The notes: generated by a model not told the origin, from the sequence alone. A DNA stretch of 17,627 bases from Deltaproteobacteria bacterium (GCA_016183145.1 JACPFE010000506.1:1-17627); one strand, 5' to 3'; shown: positions 1 to 7,106, counted from the first letter of the stretch. A program made the numbers and translations.

Positions 1-1
1 T

Positions 2-307
2 GCGGTTGTGTTTGTTCTCACGGCAATCGGCAACCGGATTGCCAAGCATACTTGGCTACCGGTCATTGTCGCTAAGATGACCGAAGCCTACACCCAATCG
101 CACTTCATCGTCGAGCACGACGGATGGCGGCCAGATCAACTCAATGTGAAGGACACCCTTGGGGACCCGACATCCTATCGGCGTACAAATTTTGCGACGG
201 CGGAGAACCGCGTTGCTCAGATCGAAAAACTACTCGATCTTCCCTCTGGTGGCCTCGACTTGAAATTAAGAGTGGAAAGACTCAGGCCGTATTTCGAGAA
301 AGGGTGA
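2..307 (+). CDS. Hypothetical protein, 3' end only
   Basis: The frame is open to the left edge of the window, so the gene most likely begins upstream. A GTG at position 8 is the first start codon inside the window but has no visible ribosome site. About 100 residues remain, ending at a TGA at 305-307. The sequence is mixed hydrophilic with no membrane segment and ends in a charged stretch (LRVERLRPYFEKG). I do not recognise a family. Codon choice looks coding, but no motif supports a function. It is followed by about 100 bp with nothing evident before the convergent hydrolase gene. Confidence 0.45.
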   Translation, partial: AVVFVLTAIGNRIAKHTWLPVIVAKMTEAYTQSHFIVEHDGWRPDQLNVKDTLGDPTSYRRTNFATAENRVAQIEKLLDLPSGGLDLKLRVERLRPYFEKG

Positions 308-406
308 CGCGCTAGCTAACACGCCGCTTAAGCTGCTGACTAAAGCGACCACAGCTTAGCGGCATGGCGTAACCCGCGACCCGAAACTCCGAACTCGAAA
401 CCGTCG

Positions 407-1270
407 CTACGCCGCCAGACGCTTCGCGCGCAGTTGGCGGGCGATGTACGCCTTGATTTGCTCGTAGGCGCGGTCGGTTTGCGGGCCGGGGTTGGCGACC
501 CAGCGGTGCTCGCAGTCCTTGAAGACTTCAAATTCGCATTCGCCGCCGGCCTTCCGGTATGTTTCGGCGAATTTTTGCTGTACGGCGGGGCGCACGTTGT
601 CGTCCAGTTCACCTTGCAGGATATAGAGCGGTGGCAGGGTAACCGGCTCGCCGCGCTCAAGGATCTGCTGCGGGTTGCCTTCGAAGATCGATTCCCAGGG
701 GTTGAAATAGCGTTTGCTGTTCTCGATCATTTCTTGCCACTGTCTCTGCTCAGCGTTTTGAAAGCGCGCGAAGGGATCGCTCACCGGCGAGCGCGCCACG
801 ACGTAATTCAGCGTCGCATCGAGGTTAGGCGCTTCGGGGAGAGGCAAAGCATTGTAGCGCGGGTCCTTTGGCCGCATGGCGCACAGTTCGACTTCGTGCC
901 CGCCGCTGGAGCTGCCCAGCGCGCCGACCGTCGCCGGATCGCCGTTCCACTCCCGCGCCTTCGCCTTGAGCCAGCGAACGCCATAGTTGGCGTCCTGTAT
1001 CGAGGCGGGGTATGGCGCCTCGGGCGCGCGGCGCAGGTCGATGGCGACGACTAGAATACCGCTTTTCGCCAGATTCTCGTCCATCGGCGCATTGGCGGTG
1101 CGGTCCTGGTTGTTCCACGCGCCGCCGTGCAGATCCAATAACGCGGGAAATGGCCGGTCGCCTTGCGGCTGGTAGATGCGCGCCATCAAGGTGCGCGCGG
1201 GATCGCGGCGAAATTCAACGTCCCAGACTTTGATCTCATATCGGTTCGACGGAATATATTCGGTTGTCAT
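407..1270 (-). CDS. Alpha/beta hydrolase (esterase/lipase, BD-FAE or HSL-like)
   Basis: A 287-residue serine hydrolase with no signal peptide, so probably cytoplasmic. It should hydrolyse a small ester or acyl substrate, which the sequence does not identify. The oxyanion-hole motif HGGAW is at residues 48-52 and the nucleophile elbow GSSSG at 119-123, with Ser121 the likely nucleophile. An acidic residue sits in the GELDD segment near 223-224, and the catalytic His is at about 255 (DCEHRW). The length and the HGG motif fit the BD-FAE/hormone-sensitive-lipase group. The ATG at 1268-1270 is preceded by AAAGGAG at a good distance, which fixes the start. It is transcribed divergently from the MFS exporter, with a MITE-like element between them. 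The exact substrate class is open; prolyl-oligopeptidase-like annotation is also possible. Confidence 0.88.
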   Translation of the reverse strand: MTTEYIPSNRYEIKVWDVEFRRDPARTLMARIYQPQGDRPFPALLDLHGGAWNNQDRTANAPMDENLAKSGILVVAIDLRRAPEAPYPASIQDANYGVRWLKAKAREWNGDPATVGALGSSSGGHEVELCAMRPKDPRYNALPLPEAPNLDATLNYVVARSPVSDPFARFQNAEQRQWQEMIENSKRYFNPWESIFEGNPQQILERGEPVTLPPLYILQGELDDNVRPAVQQKFAETYRKAGGECEFEVFKDCEHRWVANPGPQTDRAYEQIKAYIARQLRAKRLAA

Positions 1271-1594
1271 TGTGTTCTCCTTTCGGATAGTACTCCTTCG
1301 CTACCCACCTCGAATATCGCTGCTCGGACCCGCTGTCAAGAAGATGCAGAAAAAACAGCACCCCGGTTTTCGTTGCATCGCGGCCCGTTTGGCTGTAGTG
1401 GTTCAGTTTCGCCAAAATTTGTAGGGGCAACCCTATGTGGTTGCCCGTTCGGAGGGCAGGCACGCCGGCCTGCCCCTACATCGATGCGGCGTTGAAAACA
1501 AACTGAACCACTACCCATACTGGACGGCGCTTCTGCGCCCGTGATATAGGCAGAGATAACTCGGCGCGCCGGCGCAAAGTTGGCTCACTCTGAG
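1271..1594. other. Divergent intergenic region
   Basis: About 320 bp lie between the divergent hydrolase and exporter starts. The part next to the hydrolase carries only its ribosome site. The centre is filled by the palindromic element at 1395-1514. I see no small ORF with coding character and no RNA gene. A TTGAAA at 1493-1498 followed 18 bp later by CATACT could act as a weak promoter reading out of the element into the exporter, but this match is poor. Confidence 0.5.
1395..1514. repeat. MITE-like element with 15-bp perfect terminal inverted repeats
   Basis: The left end GTAGTGGTTCAGTTT (1395-1409) is exactly the reverse complement of 1500-1514. Inside is a second inverted repeat, GTAGGGGC (1421-1428) against GCCCCTAC (1472-1479), and two small stems built on GGGCAA/TTGCCC and GGGCAGG/CCTGCCC. 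The 120-bp size, nested palindromes and lack of coding capacity fit a non-autonomous miniature element. No clear target-site duplication is visible at its borders. It sits between two divergent genes and may influence either promoter. Confidence 0.75.
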
Positions 1595-2929
1595 ATGACA
1601 CAGAATTCACCGTCTACCAGCGAAGAATCAGCCGGAGCGCCGAAAAGCGAATCCGATCCGCACGCAGACACGACGCCCGCTTGGGGGCCGCTCAACGCGC
1701 TCTACCGGCTGCGCGCGCTCGAATCCTTTCGTCACCGCGACTTTCGCTTGCTCTGGTTCGGCCATGTTTTTACGTCGATGGCGTTCTGGATGGATCAGGT
1801 GACCCGCGGCTGGCTCATCTACGAGCTGACCGATTCCACCGTCCAGTTGGGTTTGGTGCGCGGCGTGCAGGCGATCCCGATTCTTTTGTTATCACCCGTG
1901 GCCGGCAGTGCCGCCGACCGTTATTCGCGCAAGATGCAGATCTTGATCGCGCAAATCGCCGACGGCGCGATGTTCGCGGCACTTGCCCTGCTGATTGCCA
2001 GCGGCCGGATCGAGCCCTGGCATGTTTACGTGACCGCCATCGGCATGGCCATCGTCCAGACTTTTCAACAACCGGCGCGCGCGGCGGTCATCGCCGATGT
2101 CGTGCCGCTCCATAACTTAACCAACGCCATCGGTCTCAACTCGATCATCTTCAACGTCGCGCGCAGCACCGGACCGGCGCTGGCGGGAGTCCTGATCGCC
2201 ACCTTCAGCACCGCTGGCGCCTACGGCACGCAGGCGGCGTTCTATCTTTTGGCGACCTACTGGACGTTGCTCCTGCCTCGCCGCCTCGGAGCGCCGGGTG
2301 AATCACGCGAAAAAACGGCCCACGCTGCTTCCTTCGGCCGGAGCATCATCGAAGGCTGGAAGTTCGGCTGGCAAAATGTCACCGTGCGCACCGGCCTGCT
2401 CATCACGATGTTTGCCTCGCTGTTTATCGTCCCGTTTACCACGCTGCTTCCCGTATTTGCGCGCGACATTCTCGGCGTCGGCGCCACGGGGCAAGGTCTG
2501 CTGCTCACGGCCATGGGCATAGGCGCCCTCGGCAGCGCGGTCATCATCACGACTTTCGGCGACCGGATGCCGCGCGGGATTTTTATGCTTGGCGGCGTGG
2601 TGCTATACGGGCTCAGCGTGGTGGCCTTCTCGGCGTCACCCTGGTTCCCGCTTTCGATGGTGTTGATGGTCATCGTCGGCGTCGCCAACGTCTCGTCGCA
2701 CGCGCTGGTGCAAACGGTTCTGCAAACTTACTCGCCACCCGAATACCGCGGCCGGACCATCGCCTTATTTCACATGAGCCAGGTCGTCATGACCGTCGGG
2801 AGCATGATCATTGGCTCACTGGCGGCGGTGTGCGGCACCCAATGGGCCGTGGCACTCATGGGCGGCGCCGGCGCCCTCACCATGCTCGCGATTCACTTGA
2901 CGCTGCCAGGCGCGTGGCGGATTCGCTAA
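1595..2929 (+). CDS. MFS transporter (MFS_3 / EntS-like exporter)
   Basis: A 444-residue inner-membrane secondary transporter with about twelve hydrophobic segments. After a hydrophilic, Ser/Glu/Pro-rich tail of about 45 residues comes FRHRDFRLLWFGHVFTSMAF, typical of the first helix in the EntS/MFS_3 group. Between helices 2 and 3 the sequence GSAADRYSRKMQ is a good MFS motif A (D-R-x-x-R-K). A weaker related motif, FGDRMPRG, appears in the second half, as expected for the internal repeat. Family members usually export siderophores, drugs or other small molecules by proton antiport; the substrate here cannot be told. The start is uncertain. I use the ATG at 1595, but an in-frame TTG at 1580 would add five residues, and neither has a strong ribosome site. 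It appears to be a single-gene unit. Confidence 0.9.
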   Translation: MTQNSPSTSEESAGAPKSESDPHADTTPAWGPLNALYRLRALESFRHRDFRLLWFGHVFTSMAFWMDQVTRGWLIYELTDSTVQLGLVRGVQAIPILLLSPVAGSAADRYSRKMQILIAQIADGAMFAALALLIASGRIEPWHVYVTAIGMAIVQTFQQPARAAVIADVVPLHNLTNAIGLNSIIFNVARSTGPALAGVLIATFSTAGAYGTQAAFYLLATYWTLLLPRRLGAPGESREKTAHAASFGRSIIEGWKFGWQNVTVRTGLLITMFASLFIVPFTTLLPVFARDILGVGATGQGLLLTAMGIGALGSAVIITTFGDRMPRGIFMLGGVVLYGLSVVAFSASPWFPLSMVLMVIVGVANVSSHALVQTVLQTYSPPEYRGRTIALFHMSQVVMTVGSMIIGSLAAVCGTQWAVALMGGAGALTMLAIHLTLPGAWRIR

Positions 2930-3300
2930 GAACTCCCCGGGATCGAATTGATGCGCGGCGGGGGCAAATTTCCCGGGAGTCGAAAACTCTCGGATTCGGA
3001 TATTGCTCGCGCCAAGGCGCCAAGTAAGATTCGTTGTCATTTCGACCGAAGGGAGAAATCTTTCTGAGATCCCTCGCATTCGCTCGGGATGACGGGCCTC
3101 GGCCCGTCACCTTTGCGCCTTGGCGTCCCTTCGACGTTGCTCAGGGCATGCTTTGCGGGAGATCTTCCGGCTCTCGGTTGCGGCTTTGCCGCGCTGTGCC
3201 TCTGTGGTGAAATAACAATTCCTGCTTTGGTTGCGGTTCCGCCGCGAAAGAAAGATAAGAAATCATTCAAAGGGCCGGCGATCGTGGATCTGCACCGAGT
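2930..3300. other. Gene-free region of dispersed palindromic repeats
   Basis: About 370 bp between the exporter and the convergent methyltransferase hold nested inverted repeats and no credible gene. The segment includes the inverted repeat at 3010-3125, an 8-bp hairpin GACGGGCC-TC-GGCCCGTC at 3091-3108, and short stretches (TTCGACGTTGCTCAGGGC near 3130, CTCTGTGGTGAAATAA near 3200) that look like fragments of common dispersed bacterial repeats. The hairpin at 3091 has no following T-run, so I do not call it a terminator. Confidence 0.6.
3010..3125. repeat. Nested inverted repeat (CGCCAAGGCGCAAAG family)
   Basis: CGCCAAGGCGCCAAG at 3010-3024 pairs with CTTTGCGCCTTGGCG at 3111-3125 with one mismatch. 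Nested inside, GTCATTTCGA (3036-3045) pairs imperfectly with TCGGGATGAC (3084-3093), the GTCAT...ATGAC form seen in many REP-like bacterial repeats. Related sequence recurs near 5173-5207 and at 15711-15810, so this is one copy of a dispersed family. Confidence 0.65.
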
Positions 3301-3879
3301 TTATGAGGCGGCGGGTGATTCTCCGACTTTCCAAATATAGAGCGTGCGCGATTCAGCGTAATCAGACGGGTCATCCCTGGGAGGAGTCACGTACTCGACT
3401 CGGGTCGGCTTCCAATCGTCGATGTCGAAATCATGGGCGACCACACGAGAGCCCGTTTTCAATTTCTGCAGTTTAGGCCGCAGCGCATTGTTGAACCACT
3501 TGAACATATAGAGGGTGACCACGGTGGCCTCAGAAATATCGACGGTGAGGCCGTCCTGGGCGCGGAACTCGACCAGGTGACTCACGCCTTCATTCGCCGC
3601 GTTCTCGCGGGCTTTTGCCACTAGTTCGGCATTCAAGTCGATGCCAACGCTGCCAACGCCGCGGATGCCGTATTTCTTTGCCGCCTCGATAACGATCCGG
3701 CCGTCGCCGCTGCCCATATCGTAAAGGATGTCGCCCTTCTCGATCTCGGCCACTTCCAGCATCCGCTGCACCACGTGCATCGGCGACGGCACGTAGGGAA
3801 TGGTTTCCTGTGATGTGGCGGCCGACGGTGTCAAAACCAACACCGACAATGCGATGGCCGCGCGAACTCTTGTATGCAT
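3301..3879 (-). CDS. Exported class I SAM-dependent methyltransferase
   Basis: A 192-residue protein with a Sec-type signal peptide: a short basic start, a hydrophobic core at residues 8-19, and probable cleavage near ATSQ at 21-24. The mature part has the SAM-binding motif I YDMGSGDGR at 53-61, an acidic residue after beta 2 (GIDLNAE, 79-85), and a later strand TVVTLYMF at 119-126. This matches a small methyltransferase family related in its fold to lysine methyltransferases of the ATPSCKMT type. The substrate is unknown. The ATG at 3877-3879 has GGAGG at 3888-3892 with an 8-nt spacer, which decides the start over the longer open frame upstream. It is divergent from the solute-binding protein. 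The odd point is a SAM enzyme with an export signal, since SAM is cytoplasmic. Confidence 0.85.
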   Translation of the reverse strand: MHTRVRAAIALSVLVLTPSAATSQETIPYVPSPMHVVQRMLEVAEIEKGDILYDMGSGDGRIVIEAAKKYGIRGVGSVGIDLNAELVAKARENAANEGVSHLVEFRAQDGLTVDISEATVVTLYMFKWFNNALRPKLQKLKTGSRVVAHDFDIDDWKPTRVEYVTPPRDDPSDYAESRTLYIWKVGESPAAS

Positions 3880-3916
3880 ATGAGAATCCTCCGGAAGTAA
3901 ATATCTTCGGGTACTG

Positions 3917-3944
3917 GTAATATCAGCGTTACGGATTTTTTCAA
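3917..3944 (-). promoter_or_regulatory. Possible sigma-70 promoter of the methyltransferase
   Basis: On the minus strand TTGAAA (3939-3944) is followed after 16 bp by TATTAC (3917-3922), matching 5/6 and 4/6 of the -35 and -10 consensus. Transcription would start near 3910, leaving a leader of about 30 nt before the ATG at 3879. This is a by-eye match and could be chance. Confidence 0.35.
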
Positions 3945-4034
3945 CAGCCAACGAATCGGCGTCCATTTTCGCGCTGGGCAAAATGACAGCGCTATGGTAG
4001 TACCAGGCCAGTGGGGTCAAAAGGGAGGCGCGCG

Positions 4035-5057
4035 ATGACCAAAGGAATCGGAACAGATAAGTCTTTCGCCGGATGGCTTTTGATCGCTATGCTTTTGTTG
4101 GTAGCCGAGGCGCAAGCCGCCGGCCCGTTATTGATCGCTTACGGCGGCCATAACGAAACCATGATTCCGCTCTGGGTAGGGATCGAGAAAGGAATTTTCC
4201 GCAAGTACGGCCTCGACCCGCGAGTGCTACAAACCCGCAGCGGCCCGATCATGATGGCGACGCTCGCTTCCGGCGGCGTGCCGCTCGTGTGGGCCGCGCC
4301 GGGAAGCGCGATCAGCACGGCGGTCAGCGGATTGAAGCTCACCTGCTTCGCCGTCGGCAATAACCGCATGCCGCGGGAGCTGATCGTTAGAAAAGGAATC
4401 GCATCGCTGGAGGACCTTCGTGGCAAGAGTTTCGGCGTGCAAAGTATCGGCGGCGGTTTTTGGCTCTCGACGGTGGTGGCGCTCGATGCGCTTGGAATCG
4501 ATCCGGAAAAATACAAGCTCATTATGCGAGTGCTCGGCGACACCGGCACGGTGACCCAGGCGTTGGTCACCGGCAACGTCGACGCGATGGTGGTGCCGTA
4601 TAGTTATGCCGACATGGCGAAACGGGCCGGCGCGCACGCGCTCGCCGACGTCGGAAGTTTAAACTTCGTCTACCAGGCCACCGGCATGTGCATGCCTAAA
4701 GACAACGCGGCTGGGAGCAGAGAGACGATGGTCGCTTTGACCAAAGGTTTGATCGATGCGCTCGCTTTCATACTCGATCCCGCGAACAAGCGGGACGTTG
4801 CGCAGGCGCTACGAAAAAATCTCCGCCTGTCAAAGGACGAAGATGTCGAGGCGGCCTATAGAGTGTCGCGTCTACAAATGCCCAATCTCGACGTCGCCCC
4901 AAACCTCGAAGCTTGGAGAAATTTCAAACGGCTGCTCGCGCGGGTCAATCCAAAAGTGCAGGAAGCCGACCTTGAGCAAATCATCACCGGGAGCGTGGTG
5001 CGCGATCTCGAGGAGAGTGGTTTTTTGCCCGACATGCGCAAGCGGCTGGCGCGATGA
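4035..5057 (+). CDS. ABC transporter solute-binding protein (NMT1/SsuA-like)
   Basis: A 340-residue periplasmic binding protein. The signal peptide has a hydrophobic core at about residues 11-24 and an AQA-AG cleavage region at 26-30. The mature start, LLIAYGGHNETMIPLWVGIE, followed by KGIFRKYGLDP, is the usual first lobe of the NMT1/SsuA/ThiY family, which binds thiamine precursors, sulfonates, nitrate-like or aromatic ligands. The segment EDLRGKSFGVQS near 130-140 is also typical. The ligand is not predictable. ATG 4035 has a GGAGG at 4024-4028; a GTG at 4011 would only add eight residues before the signal peptide. No permease or ATPase of the matching family lies next to it, so it is an orphan binding protein. 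The next gene downstream is the AhpD-like selenoprotein candidate, 168 bp away. Confidence 0.88.
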   Translation: MTKGIGTDKSFAGWLLIAMLLLVAEAQAAGPLLIAYGGHNETMIPLWVGIEKGIFRKYGLDPRVLQTRSGPIMMATLASGGVPLVWAAPGSAISTAVSGLKLTCFAVGNNRMPRELIVRKGIASLEDLRGKSFGVQSIGGGFWLSTVVALDALGIDPEKYKLIMRVLGDTGTVTQALVTGNVDAMVVPYSYADMAKRAGAHALADVGSLNFVYQATGMCMPKDNAAGSRETMVALTKGLIDALAFILDPANKRDVAQALRKNLRLSKDEDVEAAYRVSRLQMPNLDVAPNLEAWRNFKRLLARVNPKVQEADLEQIITGSVVRDLEESGFLPDMRKRLAR

Positions 5058-5172
5058 GGTGCGGCATGAGTATTCGAGAAGCCGATTCTCACCACGAAGG
5101 CACCCTTCGATTGGACTCAGGGCAGGCTCCGAACACGAAGTTTTTCGTACGCTGCGCTTCGTGCACCGATCG

Positions 5173-5207
5173 GTCTCGGAATATCTCCCGCAAAGAGCGC
5201 AAAGGAC
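5173..5207. repeat. Partial copy of the GCAAAG/GCGCAAAGG dispersed repeat
   Basis: TCGGAATATCTCCCGC followed by AAAGAGCGCAAAGGAC closely resembles the left arm of the repeat at 15711-15748. It lies in the 168-bp gap between the binding protein and the AhpD-like gene, just before that gene's ribosome site. The partner arm is not obvious, so the copy appears degraded. Upstream pieces (CTCACCACGAAGGCACC near 5088 and CTCAGGGCAGGCTC near 5117) are probably other repeat fragments. Confidence 0.45.
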
Positions 5208-5225
5208 AGGAAAGGAGAAAAAGCG

Positions 5226-5813
5226 ATGGCGCGGATTCCTTATGTTGACCCTGAAACCATTTCGGACCCGGAGATTCGAGGTTATCTCGAGCGGGCGCGG
5301 CTGGAAGGCACCCCGCGGCCGGAAAGTCAGGCGGTGCGGGCGCATGTGCCGAATGTGATCCGGGCTTTCTCCCAGGCCTGGGACCTAACCTTCCGCAACG
5401 GCGTCGTCGATCACAAGCTCAAGGAGCTCTGCCGGGTTTACGTCTCCAAGTCCATCGATTGCGAATATTGAGGCGTGCAGAGATCCGTCCAGGCTGGACG
5501 GCAGGGACTCTCGGAAGCGGAGGTCGACGATCTGCTCAACTTTGCCGACTCGGACAAGTTTACGGAACGCGAAAAGGTCGCGCTCACCTACACCAGCGCC
5601 ATCGCCTGGAATTCCGACATCGCCGACGACGCGCTATGGCGGCAGTTGCACGAGCATTTTACGATCCCCGAGCTGGTGGAGCTGGGCTTCTTCATCGCCC
5701 TCACGCTCGGCCAGCAGCGCTGGATCAAAACCCTTGGAATCGGTCACGGCCAGGTGCTTGGCGATACCACGACCGGGCTCGGGCCATCACCGAGCGTCGC
5801 AAAAACGGCTTGA
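5226..5813 (+). CDS. AhpD-like / carboxymuconolactone decarboxylase-family protein, predicted selenoprotein (TGA = Sec82)
   Basis: A 195-residue, all-helical CMD/AhpD-family protein if the TGA at 5469-5471 is read through. Family members act as peroxidase-like or disulfide-reductase proteins using a C-x-x-C pair, or as decarboxylases. Residues 1-81 end in KELCRVYVSKSIDCEY. The next codon is TGA, exactly where the second Cys of C-x-Y-C is expected. The same frame then continues with GVQRSVQAGRQGLSEAEVDD and TEREKVALTYTSAI to LGQQRWIKTLGIGHG, all typical of the family's second half. GC-rich third positions persist across the TGA, as in a functional gene. A 6-bp hairpin with an AGGCU loop 19 nt after the TGA fits a bacterial SECIS. 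The start is ATG 5226, with AAGGAG at 5212-5217. Alternatives are a nonsense mutation, a sequencing error, or an 81-residue fragment plus a GTG-started remnant at 5475. I favour Sec. It would require selA, selB, selC and selD elsewhere in the genome. Confidence 0.82.
5485..5501 (+). promoter_or_regulatory. Candidate bacterial SECIS hairpin
   Basis: CCGUCC (5485-5490), loop AGGCU (5491-5495), GGACGG (5496-5501): six perfect pairs. Nineteen nucleotides separate the UGA from the loop; the E. coli fdhF SECIS has 17, with loop AGGUCU. A G among the first two loop bases, as required in the usual bacterial SECIS model, is present (AG). A lower stem GAGA (5480-5483) with TCTC (5509-5512) could form across an internal loop that leaves U5484 unpaired. 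The hairpin would bind SelB carrying Sec-tRNA. Confidence 0.7.
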
Positions 5814-6171
5814 CGCTGGTCGGCTCGCGCTAAGCGTTCCCTATAAATGAGGCGCTTCCGTCTCTAGTGTGGGTGTATGTCTTTTCTACCCGTTATGCTT
5901 TATGTTTCCTCCCCCCTTGCGGGGGAGGACAAAGGTGGGGGGTAGTGCACGACCTTCACCCCCCATCCTGACCTTCCCCCGCAAGGGGGGAAGGAAATTA
6001 AGGGACAATCAGAGCTCATCGGTCATAATAAATTCTAGCGGCAGAGCGGGGGCCGTTGCCAAACAGATCTCTATTACCCGCTTGAAAGCGGAAGAACCAT
6101 AAAAGAAGGGCTGGCGACCGACCGAGAGATGGCCGCCAACAACCCTCGAACACGATCCAAGCAGGACTCGG
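5814..6171. other. Gene-free region with a C-rich palindrome
   Basis: About 358 bp separate the convergent AhpD-like and Pal-like genes. The only structure I see is the imperfect palindrome at 5907-5994, described separately. The stretch 6000-6171 contains no convincing ORF, RNA or terminator. Confidence 0.5.
5907..5994. repeat. Long imperfect C-rich palindrome
   Basis: The left arm (5907-5942, centred on CCCCCTTGCGGGGG) and right arm (5958-5994, centred on CCCCCGCAAGGGGG) are near reverse complements over about 36 bp, with an AGTGCACGA-type spacer between. Each arm is itself a short hairpin around TTGC/GCAA. Closely related sequences occur at 7989-8043 and 9226-9304, so this is a dispersed family. 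Lying between convergent genes, it could serve as a two-way transcription barrier, but there is no T-run. Confidence 0.7.
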
Positions 6172-6750
6172 TTACGATGTCGGGCGAGCGGGCATGATAA
6201 CGAATCGGGCGCGGCGATTTTTCTCCCAGCATGATTCCACATGCTCTTTGCAGGAGGGGATTTCTTCGCCGTAACTCACGGTGGACAAGCGATCCTTGGG
6301 TATCCCCAATGTCGCTATAAAATCCATCGCGGCTTGGGCGCGTTTGGCTCCCAGCGCCATATTGTAATCTTCGGCGCCGCGCTCATCGCAGTGCCCTTCG
6401 ATTTGGACCCGCGCCGAGGGATTCGCTTTTAGCCATTCGGCGTTTGCTTTGAGCGCCGCGCGCGCGGCGTCGGAGAGCTCGTAGCGATCGAAGCCGAAAA
6501 AGGCGTCTTTGAGCGGACTCGATGCCGGCGTCGCCGTGCTCCGGCCACTCTGCAGAGAATCGAGGCTGGACGCGCTGGTCGTGGCGCGCGCGGGCGCCTG
6601 CGCCACTCTTTTCGGCGCGCTGGCAGGAGCGTTAGGATTTTCTACCGTCCATTTAGGTGGCGGCGGATATGCGGGTGCGCCGCAACCCATCAAATACGCT
6701 AAAGCCATCGGCAATGAGGCGAGGATAAAGCTCTTGTGTCCTGCAAACAT
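6172..6750 (-). CDS. pal: Peptidoglycan-associated lipoprotein (OmpA/Pal family)
   Basis: A 192-residue outer-membrane lipoprotein that should bind peptidoglycan through its C-terminal OmpA-like domain. Residues 1-23 form a lipoprotein signal peptide with lipobox L-M-G-C, so Cys23 would be acylated. Residues 24 to about 78 are a Pro/Ala/Ser-rich linker. The domain runs from about 80 to 190, with FFGFDRYELSDAAR, the peptidoglycan-binding core IEGHCDERGAEDYNMALGAKR, and the Pal hallmark SYGEE near 160, ending in KNRRARFVI. An extra Cys pair (SCKEHVESCW) near the end may form a disulfide. GAAAGGAG lies just upstream of the ATG. In most genomes pal sits with tolB and tolQRA, which are absent here, so this may be a paralog and the symbol is by family only. 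Confidence 0.9.
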   Translation of the reverse strand: MFAGHKSFILASLPMALAYLMGCGAPAYPPPPKWTVENPNAPASAPKRVAQAPARATTSASSLDSLQSGRSTATPASSPLKDAFFGFDRYELSDAARAALKANAEWLKANPSARVQIEGHCDERGAEDYNMALGAKRAQAAMDFIATLGIPKDRLSTVSYGEEIPSCKEHVESCWEKNRRARFVIMPARPTS

Positions 6751-7106
6751 GTTTTTCTCCTTTCGAGTCCTTTGCTGAGCCTAAGGAACGCTCCCATCGA
6801 TAATGTGAAAATTTTGAGGCATCGCGCGGGTCGTGTCAAGAAAGCGGGAGCGATTTGCGCGTGTCGCCGCTATTTGGACGAGCCGTTGTCGGAGTTGCCG
6901 ATAGGAGACAGGTTGCAAGGCTCGCCGTGGAGCGCCAAGATTAGCATGGAAATGCCATTGACCCGGCGTGAAAAACAGCGTGAAAAATAGTTTGACGCGA
7001 GTACGCCTTTTCGTGTCTAATGCGATTCGATCATGACCCGTAGAGTTGGGGGTGCGCGTGATTTTGTGATATCTCGTTAGCAGTGTTATCCCGGCGGAGG
7101 GTGAAG
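6751..7106. other. Divergent intergenic region
   Basis: About 356 bp between the Pal-like gene and the plus-strand hydrolase-fold gene. It contains the predicted minus-strand promoter at 6811-6839 and otherwise no recognisable gene, repeat or RNA. A frame of about 84 codons across 6736-6990 (+) overlaps the Pal start and has no family signature. Confidence 0.45.
6811..6839 (-). promoter_or_regulatory. Predicted sigma-70 promoter of the Pal-like gene
   Basis: On the minus strand a perfect TTGACA (6834-6839) is followed after exactly 17 bp by CAAAAT (6811-6816), a 4/6 match to the -10 box. Transcription would begin near 6804 and give a leader of about 54 nt. This is the best promoter match seen in the window. 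Confidence 0.5.

Noticed and set aside
434..1054. 206-codon plus-strand frame opposite the first hydrolase
   Set aside because: The minus strand carries a complete catalytic triad, oxyanion motif and ribosome site; the plus frame has no family features.
3091..3108. GACGGGCC-TC-GGCCCGTC hairpin as an intrinsic terminator
   Set aside because: The stem is good but no T-run follows on either strand, and it is embedded in a dispersed repeat.
5475..5813. Independent small gene starting at GTG 5475
   Set aside because: It is in phase with the upstream 81 codons, starts in the middle of a conserved family segment, and has no proper ribosome site. Read-through of the TGA explains it better.
6736..6990. 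84-codon plus-strand frame upstream of the Pal-like gene
   Set aside because: It overlaps the Pal start and ribosome site, covers the predicted Pal promoter, and shows no recognisable motif.
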